A stretch of DNA of 12,290 nucleotides from Chloroflexota bacterium. Its GTDB lineage: Bacteria > Chloroflexota > Limnocylindria > Limnocylindrales > CSP1-4. Each line of letters starts with the position of its first letter. Positions within the stretch are counted from its first letter, which is position 1. Where the stretch lies: assembly GCA_021812735.1 (NCBI GenBank), contig JAKAMV010000202.1, positions 1-12,290 on the forward strand, given 5' to 3'. The translations under genes and the position numbers were made by a program. Positions 1 through 8,200 of this stretch are shown here, in pieces. Under the pieces are notes generated by a model. The model did no database searches. It saw only the letters and a program-made list of their open reading frames with translations, and was not told the DNA's origin.

Positions 1-624
<624 letters not shown>

Positions 625-628
<4 letters not shown>

Positions 629-783
629 CAGACGCCGGCTTGGCCGCCCGCGCCATCTCCCGCTTCGGCACCTCGCGACTCCGGGCGTTGCTCGCCAGAC
701 GCCGCGGCCCTGCCCGCCTCCATTCCTTCGACTGCCCCGCCCACCCGTGGCGCCCTGCCCCCGAGAGGAGATCGACCCCGTGA
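625..783 (+). CDS. Doubtful 52-codon ORF linking two genes; possible permease remnant
   Basis: An ATG overlaps the stop of the ABC ATPase (ATGA at 625-628), and this frame runs 52 codons to a TGA at 781-783, which overlaps the GTG start of the next gene. The first 25 or so residues ([20 protein letters not shown] and on) are basic and loosely resemble the cytoplasmic start of MacB-type permeases. The rest is rich in Pro, Arg and His and does not look like a membrane protein. It has no convincing Shine-Dalgarno of its own. It could be a small coupled gene, the stump of a deleted permease, or chance. I do not recognise a family. Confidence 0.3.
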
Positions 784-1430
784 CGCAGCCCCCCAGCCCC
801 CAGCAGAACCCCTTCGCGCACCCCGAGTCCGGGCCGGTGCCGGGCCAGCCGACGCCTCCAGCACCGCAGCCTGCGGTCCCGTCCTTCATCCCTCCGTCGG
901 TGGTCGCCGCATCTGCGAACCCGAGGCCGCGCCAGGGCGGGGTGTCAGGCGGGACGATCGCGTTCGTCGTCGCCATCGTCATCGCGGCCGCTGGCCTCGG
1001 CTTCGCAGGCGGGCGGCTCACGGCCCCGGCGAGCACCAGCGCGCGCGGCAACTTCGCGAACGGCGGCTTCGGCAACTTCGCCCGCGGCAGCTTCAACCCG
1101 GAGGCCAGCGGCAACCCTGGCCGCGGTGGCTTCGGCGGGGCGTTCGGGGCGGGCAGCGTCGCGATCGAGGGGCAGGTGACCGCCGTCTCCAGCGGCTCCA
1201 TCACCGTCCAGACCGCCAGCGGGCAGAGCGTCACGCTCCAGGTGCCCAGCACCGTGACCTACCACACGCAGGCCGCGGGAGCGCCCTCGGACGTCACGGT
1301 CGGTGCGCACGTCCAGCTGAGCATCGCCCGCGGCGCGCCCGCGGCGTCCGGCGGACCGACGGCCAGCGGCGAGCCCGGCAACGGCGGCGTCGGGCTGGAC
1401 GTGACCGACATCACGGTACTCGGCAAATAG
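780..1430 (+). CDS. Membrane-anchored DUF5666-like protein
   Basis: This 216-residue protein has one membrane segment and a small extracytoplasmic beta domain. I chose the GTG at 780 because GAGAGGAG (763-770) sits nine bases upstream; the longer frame from 747 would place that Shine-Dalgarno inside the gene. In order it has a Pro/Gln-rich cytoplasmic tail (1-50), a TM helix (about 59-77), a Gly/Asn/Phe-rich linker with repeated FGNF/GGF wording (90-125), and a domain at about 127-182 with the pattern VxGxVTxVxxGSITVxTxxG. That pattern resembles DUF5666, an OB-like domain of unknown function. The C-terminus ends in the strand [10 protein letters not shown]. It lies between an exporter ATPase and a two-component pair, a context that suggests an envelope role. 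The domain call is from pattern memory only. Confidence 0.8.
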   Translation: MTQPPSPQQNPFAHPESGPVPGQPTPPAPQPAVPSFIPPSVVAASANPRPRQGGVSGGTIAFVVAIVIAAAGLGFAGGRLTAPASTSARGNFANGGFGNFARGSFNPEASGNPGRGGFGGAFGAGSVAIEGQVTAVSSGSITVQTASGQSVTLQVPSTVTYHTQAAGAPSDVTVGAHVQLSIARGAPAASGGPTASGEPGNGGVGLDVTDITVLGK

Positions 1431-1545
1431 GGGGGCCTCGCCTCCCGTCCGCCCCACGCCAGCCGGAGCGACCCAGGCCAGGACCCAGTCCCCCCTCCCG
1501 CGATCACGGTGGGCTCTCGGGGCCTACCATCAGCAGTCGAGCCGC

Positions 1546-1668
1546 AGCCGGGCCGACACGACTGCCGGCAAGACCGTCATCGGGCAGGTCAACGGGCGCG
1601 TCGGACCCGACGAGGCGCCGCGCAGCGGCACACTGGGCACGGCCACCGACGTGACCGTCCTGCCCTAA
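1546..1668 (+). pseudogene. Possible C-terminal remnant of a second DUF5666-like gene
   Basis: The 256 bases between the DUF5666-like gene and the response regulator hold no intact gene. One frame, shifted +1 from the upstream gene, reads TAGKTVIGQVNGRVG and then GTLGTATDVTVLP before a TAA at 1666-1668. Its end resembles the end of the upstream protein ([12 protein letters not shown]). No start codon with a ribosome site is seen in this frame, so it may be the tail of a decayed tandem duplicate. The match is short and could be chance. The rest of the gap shows no convincing promoter, terminator or RNA. Confidence 0.25.
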
Positions 1669-1686
1669 CGAGGGTGGAAGAACTGC

Positions 1687-2373
1687 ATGCACCTGCTCCT
1701 GGTCGAGGATGACGAGCGGCTCGCTCGGGCGCTCACGCGCCTGCTCGAGGAGGACCGCCACGTCGTGGAGCACGCTCCCGACGGCCGGACCGGCCTCGAG
1801 CTCGCCACCGGCGTGGACGGTCTCGACTGCGTCATCCTCGACATCGGGCTGCCGGACATCTCGGGGCTCGACGTCGCACGGCGGATCCGCGCGGCGGGGG
1901 TGGACGTCTCGATCCTGATGCTCACCGCGCGCGACACGATCAACGACCGCGTGGTGGGCCTCGACGCAGGGGCCGACGACTACGTCGTCAAGCCGTTCGC
2001 CTACCAGGAGGTGTCGGCGCGCCTGCGGGCACTGGCCCGGCGTGCCGAGCCCGGGCCGCGGCGTGCCGAGCCGCGACTCGAGTGCGGCGCCATCACGCTC
2101 GACGAGGCGGCCCGGCGAGTCACGGTGAACGGCTGCACCGTGGACCTCTCGCCGCGCGAGTTCTCGCTCCTCGAGGCGCTGCTGCGCCACCAGGGCCAGG
2201 TGCTCACGCGCGATCAGCTGCTCGATCACGCCTGGCCGTTCAGCGTGGCCGTCACGCCCAACGCGGTGGACGCCTACGTCCACTACCTGCGCACCAAGCT
2301 GGCTGAGGCCGGCGCGCAGATCGAGACGGTCCGCGGGGTGGGCTACCGCCTGAGCGACGGGAGCGATGGCTGA
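1687..2373 (+). CDS. OmpR/PhoB-family response regulator
   Basis: This 228-residue DNA-binding response regulator takes phosphate from the kinase encoded next to it. The receiver domain (1-118) has the acidic pocket E7-D8-D9, the phospho-acceptor D52 in VILDIGLPDISG, switch T80 in LMLTARD and K102 in VVKPF. A winged-helix Trans_Reg_C domain follows (about 130-224), with LSPREFSLLEALLRHQGQVLTRDQLL and the closing VRGVGYRL. All key residues are present and the length is normal. The ATG at 1687 has a GGTGGAAG Shine-Dalgarno six bases upstream. The last eight bases overlap the kinase gene, so the two are translated together. Targets are not visible here; the exporter and DUF5666-like genes upstream are the natural guess. 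Confidence 0.96.
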   Translation: MHLLLVEDDERLARALTRLLEEDRHVVEHAPDGRTGLELATGVDGLDCVILDIGLPDISGLDVARRIRAAGVDVSILMLTARDTINDRVVGLDAGADDYVVKPFAYQEVSARLRALARRAEPGPRRAEPRLECGAITLDEAARRVTVNGCTVDLSPREFSLLEALLRHQGQVLTRDQLLDHAWPFSVAVTPNAVDAYVHYLRTKLAEAGAQIETVRGVGYRLSDGSDG

Positions 2374-3826
2374 CGGCATCGCGGTCGATCCGCGCGACGA
2401 CGGCGCCGAGCGGGCGGCGCTGGCGGACGAGCAACGGCTGATCCGGCGCACCCGCTGGCGCCTCGTGCTGTGGAGCGGCGTCTCCACGCTCGTGGTGCTG
2501 CTCGTGCTGGGCGGCGCGCTGTACGCGGTGGTCGCCAACACGCTGGTGAGCGCCTCGGTGGCGAAGCTGAGCTCGGTCGTCAACCCGGTCGTCGCGTCTT
2601 TGACCGGGCAGCCGGACCCCGACAGCGGCGCCGGCACCGACGCGCTGAACTCGCCGTTCGGCCTCCAGACGGGACGCGGCAGCGTCTGGCTCTATGCCTT
2701 CGACGCCACCGGGGCCCAGGTGCAGCTCAATCGCCAGCCGGCGCCCGCACTGGCCGGGATGCCCGTGCCCGGCAGCCTCGCCGCGGCGACCACGGCTGCG
2801 GACGGGCGCGACGTCCGGGAGGTGGCCATCACGATCGGCGCGTCGGTGTTTCCGGCCCGCCTGATGACCCAGCGGTTCGTGTACCGGCTCGACGGCCAGA
2901 CCTACTTCCTCCAGGCGCTCCAGGACCGCACGATCGAGGTGGAGACGCTGCAGTCGCTGGTCACCGTGCTGCTGCTCGGCGGCGGGCTGGTGGTGGTGGT
3001 GTCGGTGGTGTTCGGCTACGTCTACTCCCGGCGCGCGCTGGTGCCGATCCGGCAGTCGCTCGAGGCCCAGCGCGACGCCCTCCGGCGCCAGCGGGAGTTC
3101 GCGGCCGACGCCAGCCACGAGCTGCGCACGCCGCTCACCGTGATCCGCTCCTCACTGGAGCACCTCAACCGTCACCCCGAGCGGTCCGTGGGGCAGCAGC
3201 GCGAGGCGCTCGAGGACATCGATGCCGAGGTGGAGCACCTCAGCACCCTGGTCGACGACCTGCTGCTGCTGGCCCGCTCCGACTCGGGCGCGGTCGCCCT
3301 CGAGCGGATGCCGCTCGACCTCGGCGACGTCGCGTTCGAGGCTGCCGGCGCGCTGGGCCGGACGGCCGCCGACCGCGGCGTGCACGTCGAGGTGGACCCG
3401 GAGCCGACGATGCTCGACGGCGATGCCGCGCGCCTGCGGCAGCTGGTCTCGATCCTGGTGGACAACGCGATCCGCCACTCGCCTCGCGACGGGCGGGTCA
3501 ACGTGACCGTGCGCTCGGCCGACGGCATCGCGTCGGTCGAGGTTGACGATCAGGGCCCGGGCGTCCGAGATGAGGACATGCCGCACGTGTTCGACCGATT
3601 CTGGCGTGCCCCGGGCGCGCCGTCGGGCGGGACGGGCCTGGGCCTGGCCATCGCAAAGTGGATCGTCGACCGCCACGGTGGACGGATCGGCGTCGCCAAC
3701 CGTCCCGTCGGCGGTGCCGCATTCCGCGTGGAGCTGCCGGTGGCGGCTCCGGAGCCGGCCCAGGCCCAGGACCGCGGTCGCGCCGGCGACGAGGTGCCGC
3801 CGGCGTCGCCGGCGCTGCTCGGCTAG
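2366..3826 (+). CDS. Membrane sensor histidine kinase
   Basis: This 486-residue sensor kinase is the partner of the regulator just upstream. It has a charged cytoplasmic start (1-33), TM1 (about 34-58), an extracytoplasmic sensor region of about 140 residues (59-197), TM2 (about 198-219), and a short linker. The HisKA domain has phospho-acceptor H251 in FAADASHELRTPL. The HATPase domain has the N-box around N366 in LVDNAIRHS, G1 DQGPG (395-399), the F-box VFDRFWRA and G2 GGTGLGL (421-427). All catalytic motifs are intact. The sensor region matches no ligand-binding fold I can name. A Pro/Ala/Glu-rich tail (460-486) follows the catalytic core. The ATG at 2366 lies inside the regulator gene, with GGGAG very close upstream, so translational coupling is likely. 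Confidence 0.95.
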   Translation: MADGIAVDPRDDGAERAALADEQRLIRRTRWRLVLWSGVSTLVVLLVLGGALYAVVANTLVSASVAKLSSVVNPVVASLTGQPDPDSGAGTDALNSPFGLQTGRGSVWLYAFDATGAQVQLNRQPAPALAGMPVPGSLAAATTAADGRDVREVAITIGASVFPARLMTQRFVYRLDGQTYFLQALQDRTIEVETLQSLVTVLLLGGGLVVVVSVVFGYVYSRRALVPIRQSLEAQRDALRRQREFAADASHELRTPLTVIRSSLEHLNRHPERSVGQQREALEDIDAEVEHLSTLVDDLLLLARSDSGAVALERMPLDLGDVAFEAAGALGRTAADRGVHVEVDPEPTMLDGDAARLRQLVSILVDNAIRHSPRDGRVNVTVRSADGIASVEVDDQGPGVRDEDMPHVFDRFWRAPGAPSGGTGLGLAIAKWIVDRHGGRIGVANRPVGGAAFRVELPVAAPEPAQAQDRGRAGDEVPPASPALLG

Positions 3827-3899
3827 GCCCGCGGGCGGTCCGGGCAGTGGCCCCGAGGGCACAGACGCGCTGGTCCGGGTCGGCTCGTCGGTCGCCGCG

Positions 3900-3908
3900 T
3901 GGTACAGT
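3900..3908 (+). promoter_or_regulatory. Extended -10 promoter candidate for the carAB unit
   Basis: TG-G-TACAGT reads as an extended -10 (TGn followed by TACAGT, four of six bases of TATAAT). The expected -35 position is poor, which an extended -10 can tolerate. Transcription would begin near 3914-3916, exactly where the PyrR-type leader repeats start. Nothing else in the 73 bases after the kinase stop looks like a better promoter. Confidence 0.5.
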
Positions 3909-3913
3909 TCGGG

Positions 3914-3964
3914 CGTCCTGAGAGCCGGTCCCGAGAGGCCGGCGTACCGGTCCTGAGAGGCCGG
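3914..3964 (+). promoter_or_regulatory. Tandem PyrR-binding RNA loops in the carAB leader
   Basis: PyrR is the UMP-responsive regulator that binds pyr mRNA at the loop consensus ARUCCNGNGAGGYU. Two 18-base units, CCGGTCCCGAGAGGCCGG (3925-3942) and CCGGTCCTGAGAGGCCGG (3947-3964), differ only at the free N position. Each folds as CCGG-(U bulge)-CC, a five-base loop, then GGCCGG, giving six GC pairs. The first A of the consensus is G here and its partner U is C, so the pair is kept. A third, degenerate copy (GTCCTGAGAGCCGG, 3915-3928) lies at the probable 5' end of the transcript and lacks one G. The last hairpin ends one base before the TAGGAGG ribosome site at 3966, so bound PyrR should block translation. 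No terminator hairpin with a U-run is seen, which favours translational control. The pyrR gene is not in this window. Confidence 0.8.
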
Positions 3965-3976
3965 GTAGGAGGCCGC

Positions 3977-4033
3977 ATGCACCTTCGCTTGCCCGCCGCC
4001 GGCGCCCACGCGCCGCGCACCGCCGGGATCTGA
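3977..4033 (+). CDS. 18-residue leader peptide upstream of carA
   Basis: A short ORF, MHLRLPAAGAHAPRTAGI, starts at an ATG four bases after TAGGAGG (3966-3972), the best Shine-Dalgarno in the window. Its TGA (4031-4033) is followed with no gap by the GTG of carA, in the same frame. carA has no good ribosome site of its own, so ribosomes ending here probably restart on carA. The peptide shows no run of one amino acid that would suggest codon-based attenuation. Alternatives are that the TGA is a sequence error and this is the true carA N-terminus, or that only the ribosome site matters. The first is less likely, because carA as called already has more N-terminal residues than usual. Confidence 0.6.
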   Translation: MHLRLPAAGAHAPRTAGI

Positions 4034-5197
4034 GTGATCGCCCCACCGTCATCCCGCCGACCGCCGTTGCCGCGTGCCGACGCGATCGTCGACCCGCGCG
4101 TCGGTGACGCCGGCCCGGCGCTGCTCGCCCTCGAGGACGGCAGCGTGTTCAACGGCATCGCCTTCGGTGCGCCGGTGGCCGCGGGCGGCGACCTCGTGGT
4201 CAACACCAGCCAGACCGGCTACCAGGAGATCGCCACCGACCCGTCGTACGCGGGGCAGGTCGTGGTGATGACCTACCCGCTGATCGGCAACTACGGCCGC
4301 CTGGAAGACGACGACCAGTCGTCCCGCCCCTGGCTCCGCGGCCTGGTCGTCGCCCACGCGACGGCCGCCGTGCTCGAGGACGCCCGCCAGCTCGCGACGC
4401 TCCTGCGCGGCCACGGGATCCCGGCCATCGCGGGCGTGGACACCCGCGCCCTCGCCCGCCACCTGCGCGCGAAGGGCTGCCTCCGGGGCATCATCACCAC
4501 GCCCGGAATCACCAACCCCGACACCGCCATCGCGATGGCCCGCGGCGTCCCGCGCTGGGAGGACCAGGACTTCGTGGGCCAGGTCTCGCCGTCGGCGGTG
4601 ACCGAGCTCGGGGACGACCTCGCGTCGCCGCTCATCGCCATCGTCGACTTCGGCCTGAAGGCCAACATCGTCCGGTCGCTCCGCCGCCGCGGCGCACGCG
4701 TCCGGATCCTGCCCCACACGGCGAGCGCGGCGGAGGTCCTTGCGAATGACGTGGACGGCATCGTCCTCTCGCCGGGCCCCGGCGATCCGGCACGTCTGGA
4801 TGGGCCCGTGGCCCTCGCGGGGCAGGTCATCGATGACGGCCGCCCGCTGCTGGGCATCTGCCTGGGCCACCAGATCGTGGCCCGGGCCGCGGGCGCCGAG
4901 ACGGGCCGCCTGCGCTTCGGCCACCACGGCGCGAACCATCCGGTGCAGGACCTCGACACGGGCTACGTGCAGGTGACCGCGCAGAACCACGAGGTGCACG
5001 TGCTCGGGGGCACGCTGCCCGCCGCCTCGGGTTTCCGCGTCAGTCAGCTCAACCTCAACGACCGCTCCGTCGAAGGCCTCCGCCACGCGGACAAGCCGAT
5101 CGAGACCGTCCAGTACCACCCCGAGGGCGCCCCCGGGCCGCTCGACGCGCTGGCCGTGTTCGACCGGTTCGTGGACGCGGCGCGGCGGGGCGCCTGA
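4034..5197 (+). CDS. carA: Carbamoyl-phosphate synthase small subunit (glutaminase)
   Basis: This subunit hydrolyses glutamine and passes ammonia to CarB for carbamoyl phosphate, the first committed compound of pyrimidine and arginine synthesis. It is 387 residues long. The N-terminal CPSase_sm_chain domain (about 28-165) has LLALEDGSVFNGIAFG and NTSQTGYQEIATDPSYAGQ. The class I glutamine amidotransferase domain (about 200-380) has SPGPGDP, nucleophile C276 in LLGICLGHQ, and the H362/E364 pair in QYHPEGAPGP. All catalytic residues are present. The GTG at 4034 is the only sensible start, since the frame is closed just before it by the leader ORF's TGA. It gives about 25 extra, poorly ordered-looking residues ahead of the domain. 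carB starts four bases after its stop. Expression probably depends on the PyrR loops and on coupling to the leader ORF. Confidence 0.97.
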   Translation: MIAPPSSRRPPLPRADAIVDPRVGDAGPALLALEDGSVFNGIAFGAPVAAGGDLVVNTSQTGYQEIATDPSYAGQVVVMTYPLIGNYGRLEDDDQSSRPWLRGLVVAHATAAVLEDARQLATLLRGHGIPAIAGVDTRALARHLRAKGCLRGIITTPGITNPDTAIAMARGVPRWEDQDFVGQVSPSAVTELGDDLASPLIAIVDFGLKANIVRSLRRRGARVRILPHTASAAEVLANDVDGIVLSPGPGDPARLDGPVALAGQVIDDGRPLLGICLGHQIVARAAGAETGRLRFGHHGANHPVQDLDTGYVQVTAQNHEVHVLGGTLPAASGFRVSQLNLNDRSVEGLRHADKPIETVQYHPEGAPGPLDALAVFDRFVDAARRGA

Positions 5198-5201
5198 CGC
5201 G

Positions 5202-8200
5202 ATGGCTGCAGCGCCGTCCGGTCCGCCCGTCCGCGCGCACCGGCCGAAGCCCGCGTCGGTGCTGATCCTCGGGTCCGGCCCGGTGGTCATCGGCCAGGCG
5301 GCGGAGTTCGACTACGCGGGCACCCAGGCCTGCCGCGCCCTGCGAGCCGAGGGCGTCCGGACGATCCTGGTCAACTCCAACCCGGCCACGATCATGACCG
5401 ACCCCACGGTCGCCGACACCGTGTACCTGGAGCCGCTCACCGTGCCGGCCATCGAGTCGGTCATCGCGCGCGAGCAGCCCGAGGGCCTGCTCGCCGGCCT
5501 CGGCGGCCAGACCGCACTCAACCTCGCCATGGCCCTCTCGGAGGCCGGCGTGCTGGAGCGCCACCACGTCCGCCTCCTGGGCACCCCGCTCGACGCCATC
5601 CGGATGGCCGAGGACCGCGAGGCGTTCCGCGACCTGCTCGACCGGCTCGGCCAGCCGTACGCCCCGTCCGCCATCGTGGAGGGGCCCGACGAGAAGGCCC
5701 GCCACGCCTCGGCCGAGGAGGCGCTCCGCGTCATCGGCCTGCCGGCCATCGTTCGCCCGGCGTTCACCCTGGGCGGCACGGGCGGCGGGATCGTCGAGAG
5801 CGTTGACGGGTTCTGGGAGCGCGTCCGCGCGGGCCTGCGCGCGAGCCCGATCCGGCAGGTGATGGTGGAGCGCTACCTGTCGGGCTGGCAGGAGATCGAG
5901 TACGAGGTCATGCGCGACGCCGAGGACACGTGCATCGCCGTGTGCTCCATGGAGAACGTGGACCCGCTGGGCGTCCACACCGGCGACTCGATCGTGGTGG
6001 CGCCCGTCCAGACGCTGACCGACCGGGTGCACCAGCGGCTCCGGAGCGCGGCCCTCGCGATCATCCGGGGACTGGGCGTCGAGGGCGGATGCAACGTCCA
6101 GTTCGCGCTCTCGCCCGACTCCACCGACTACGCGGTGATCGAGGTCAACCCCAGGGTGAGCCGCAGCTCCGCCCTGGCCTCCAAGGCCACCGGCTACCCG
6201 ATCGCCCGGGTGGCGGCGCAGCTCGCCGCGGGGCGCACGCTGGCCGAGATCCCCAACGTCGTGACCGGCACGACCGTTGCCGCGTTCGAGCCTGCGCTCG
6301 ACTACGTGGTGGTCAAGCTGCCGCGCTTCCCGTTCGACAAGTTCCCCACCGCCGACCGCCGCCTGGGCAGCCAGATGAAGGCGACCGGCGAGGTCATGGC
6401 GATCGACCGCACCTTCGGCGCAGCGCTCAACAAGGCGCTCCGGGGACTGGAGCAGGCGGGCGCCGGGCCGCTCGGCGAGGACCCCTCCTGGCGGCCCACG
6501 TTCGACTACCTCGCTGCGGTCTACGGCGGCGTGGACCGCGACGACATGGGCGACGGCATCCGGGTCGGCCTGGGCGGCCTCGACAGCCTCACCATCCACG
6601 ACGCGCCGATCCGCTGGGTCGACGACCGCGGCCAGGCCTGCGAGAGCACGCGGTTCGCCCAGCGCTCGGCCGCCCCGATCGTCTTGCGCCAGTTCCTCGT
6701 CCCGTCGGACTCGCGGCTGTGGCGCGTGCTGGGGCTGCTCCGCCGGGGGGTGCCGGAGGAGGTGATCCGGAGGGTCACCGGCATCAACGCCTGGTTCCTG
6801 GCCGAGATGGGCCGCAACATCAGGCTCGAGCGCGATGTGCGCTCCATGGGCGCGCGCCTCGCCGATCCGGACGACGCCGGGGGCGCGGCCCTGCTCGCAA
6901 CGGGCAAGCGGTTCGCGTTCTCCGATCGCGACCTCGGCACGCTGGCCGGGGTGGGGGAGCCGGCCGTCCGCGCCGCGCGGTCCAGGCTCGGCCTGTCGCC
7001 GGGCTACGCGATGGTGGACACCTGCGCCGCCGAGTTCGCGGCCGAGACGCCGTACTTCTATTCCACGTACGCCGCGGCCGGGTCGGCCCCCGAGGCGCCT
7101 GCCGTCGAACGGCCCGGCGCGCTCGTCATCGGCAGCGGCCCGGTGCGGATCGGGCAGGGGATCGAGTTCGACTACTGCGCCGTCCAGGCGGCCGACGTGC
7201 TGCGGCGCAACGGATGGAGCGCGGTCATGGTCAACTCCAACCCCGAGACCGTGTCCACCGACTTCGACGCCTCGACGCGCCTGTACTTCGAGCCGCTCGA
7301 CCCAGAGAGCGTGCGCAGCATCATCGAGTTCGAGAGCGGCGGGTTCGAGGCCCTCGCGGAGGGCGGGGCGCTGCCCGCCGTGGTGGCCTTCGGCGGCCAG
7401 ACGCCGCTCAACCTCGCCGCCGAGCTCGTCCACTCAGGCGTGCCGCTGCTGGGCTCGGACGTCGAGGCCATCGACCAGGCCGAGGAGCGGACCCGCTTCT
7501 CCGCCCTCCTCGACCGCCTGGGCATCCCGCAGCCCGAGGGCGGGATGGCGGAGAGCGTGGAGGAGGCGCTCACCCTGGCCGACCGGATCGGCTACCCGGT
7601 GATCGTCCGGCCGTCGTTCGTCATCGGCGGCCTCGCGATCGACTTCGCCTACTCGCCCGAGGACCTCGTCCGGCACCTCGCCGCCGCGGCGGTCGTGGAC
7701 CCGGACCGGCCGGTCCGCATCGACCGCTTCCTCGAGGGCATCGAGGTGGACGTGGACGCGGTGTGCGACGGGACCGAGGTCCTGATCCCGGGCCTGCTCG
7801 AGCACGTGGAGCGGGCGGGCATCCACTCGGGGGACTCGATCGCGTGGTTCCCGCCCCAGAACGTGGGCGAGGCCGACCAGACCCTGATCGTGGACACCAT
7901 GGAGCGCATTTGCCTCGCGCTCGGCGCCCGAGGTCTCGTCAATGCGCAGTTCATCGTGCGCGACGACGGCGTGTACCTCATCGAGGTCAACCCCCGCGCC
8001 TCGCGGACCGTCCCGTTCCTGTCCAAGGTGACCGGCGTCCCGATGGTCGAGCTCGCCGTGCGGATCTCGCTCGGCGAGACGCTCCGCTCGCTGGGCCGCG
8101 GCGGCGGCCTGCTGCCCCCGCCCGACTTCGTCGCCGTCAAGGCGCCCGCGTTCTCCACGGCCAAGCTCAAGGGCGTGGACCCGTCGGTGGGGCCGTTCAT

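Noticed and set aside
3847..3862. Hairpin GTGGCCC/GGGCAC after the kinase gene as a terminator
   Set aside because: Only six pairs with a bulge and no U-run; stems like this are common by chance at this GC content.
4031..4033. Recoded TGA (sense codon) between the leader ORF and carA
   Set aside because: TGA ends several intact genes here (ABC ATPase, response regulator, carA, carB, peptidase), and a GTG start follows at once. A sequence error remains possible but is not needed.
3914..4034. T-box or amino-acid attenuator as an explanation of the car leader
   Set aside because: No T-box sequence, no run of regulatory codons in the leader peptide and no terminator; the loops fit PyrR instead.
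5055..7433. Long minus-strand open frame (792 codons) opposite carA/carB
   Set aside because: It is Arg/Gly/His/Asp-rich shadow translation of a high-GC gene, with no domain motifs, and it lies opposite the well-supported carB.
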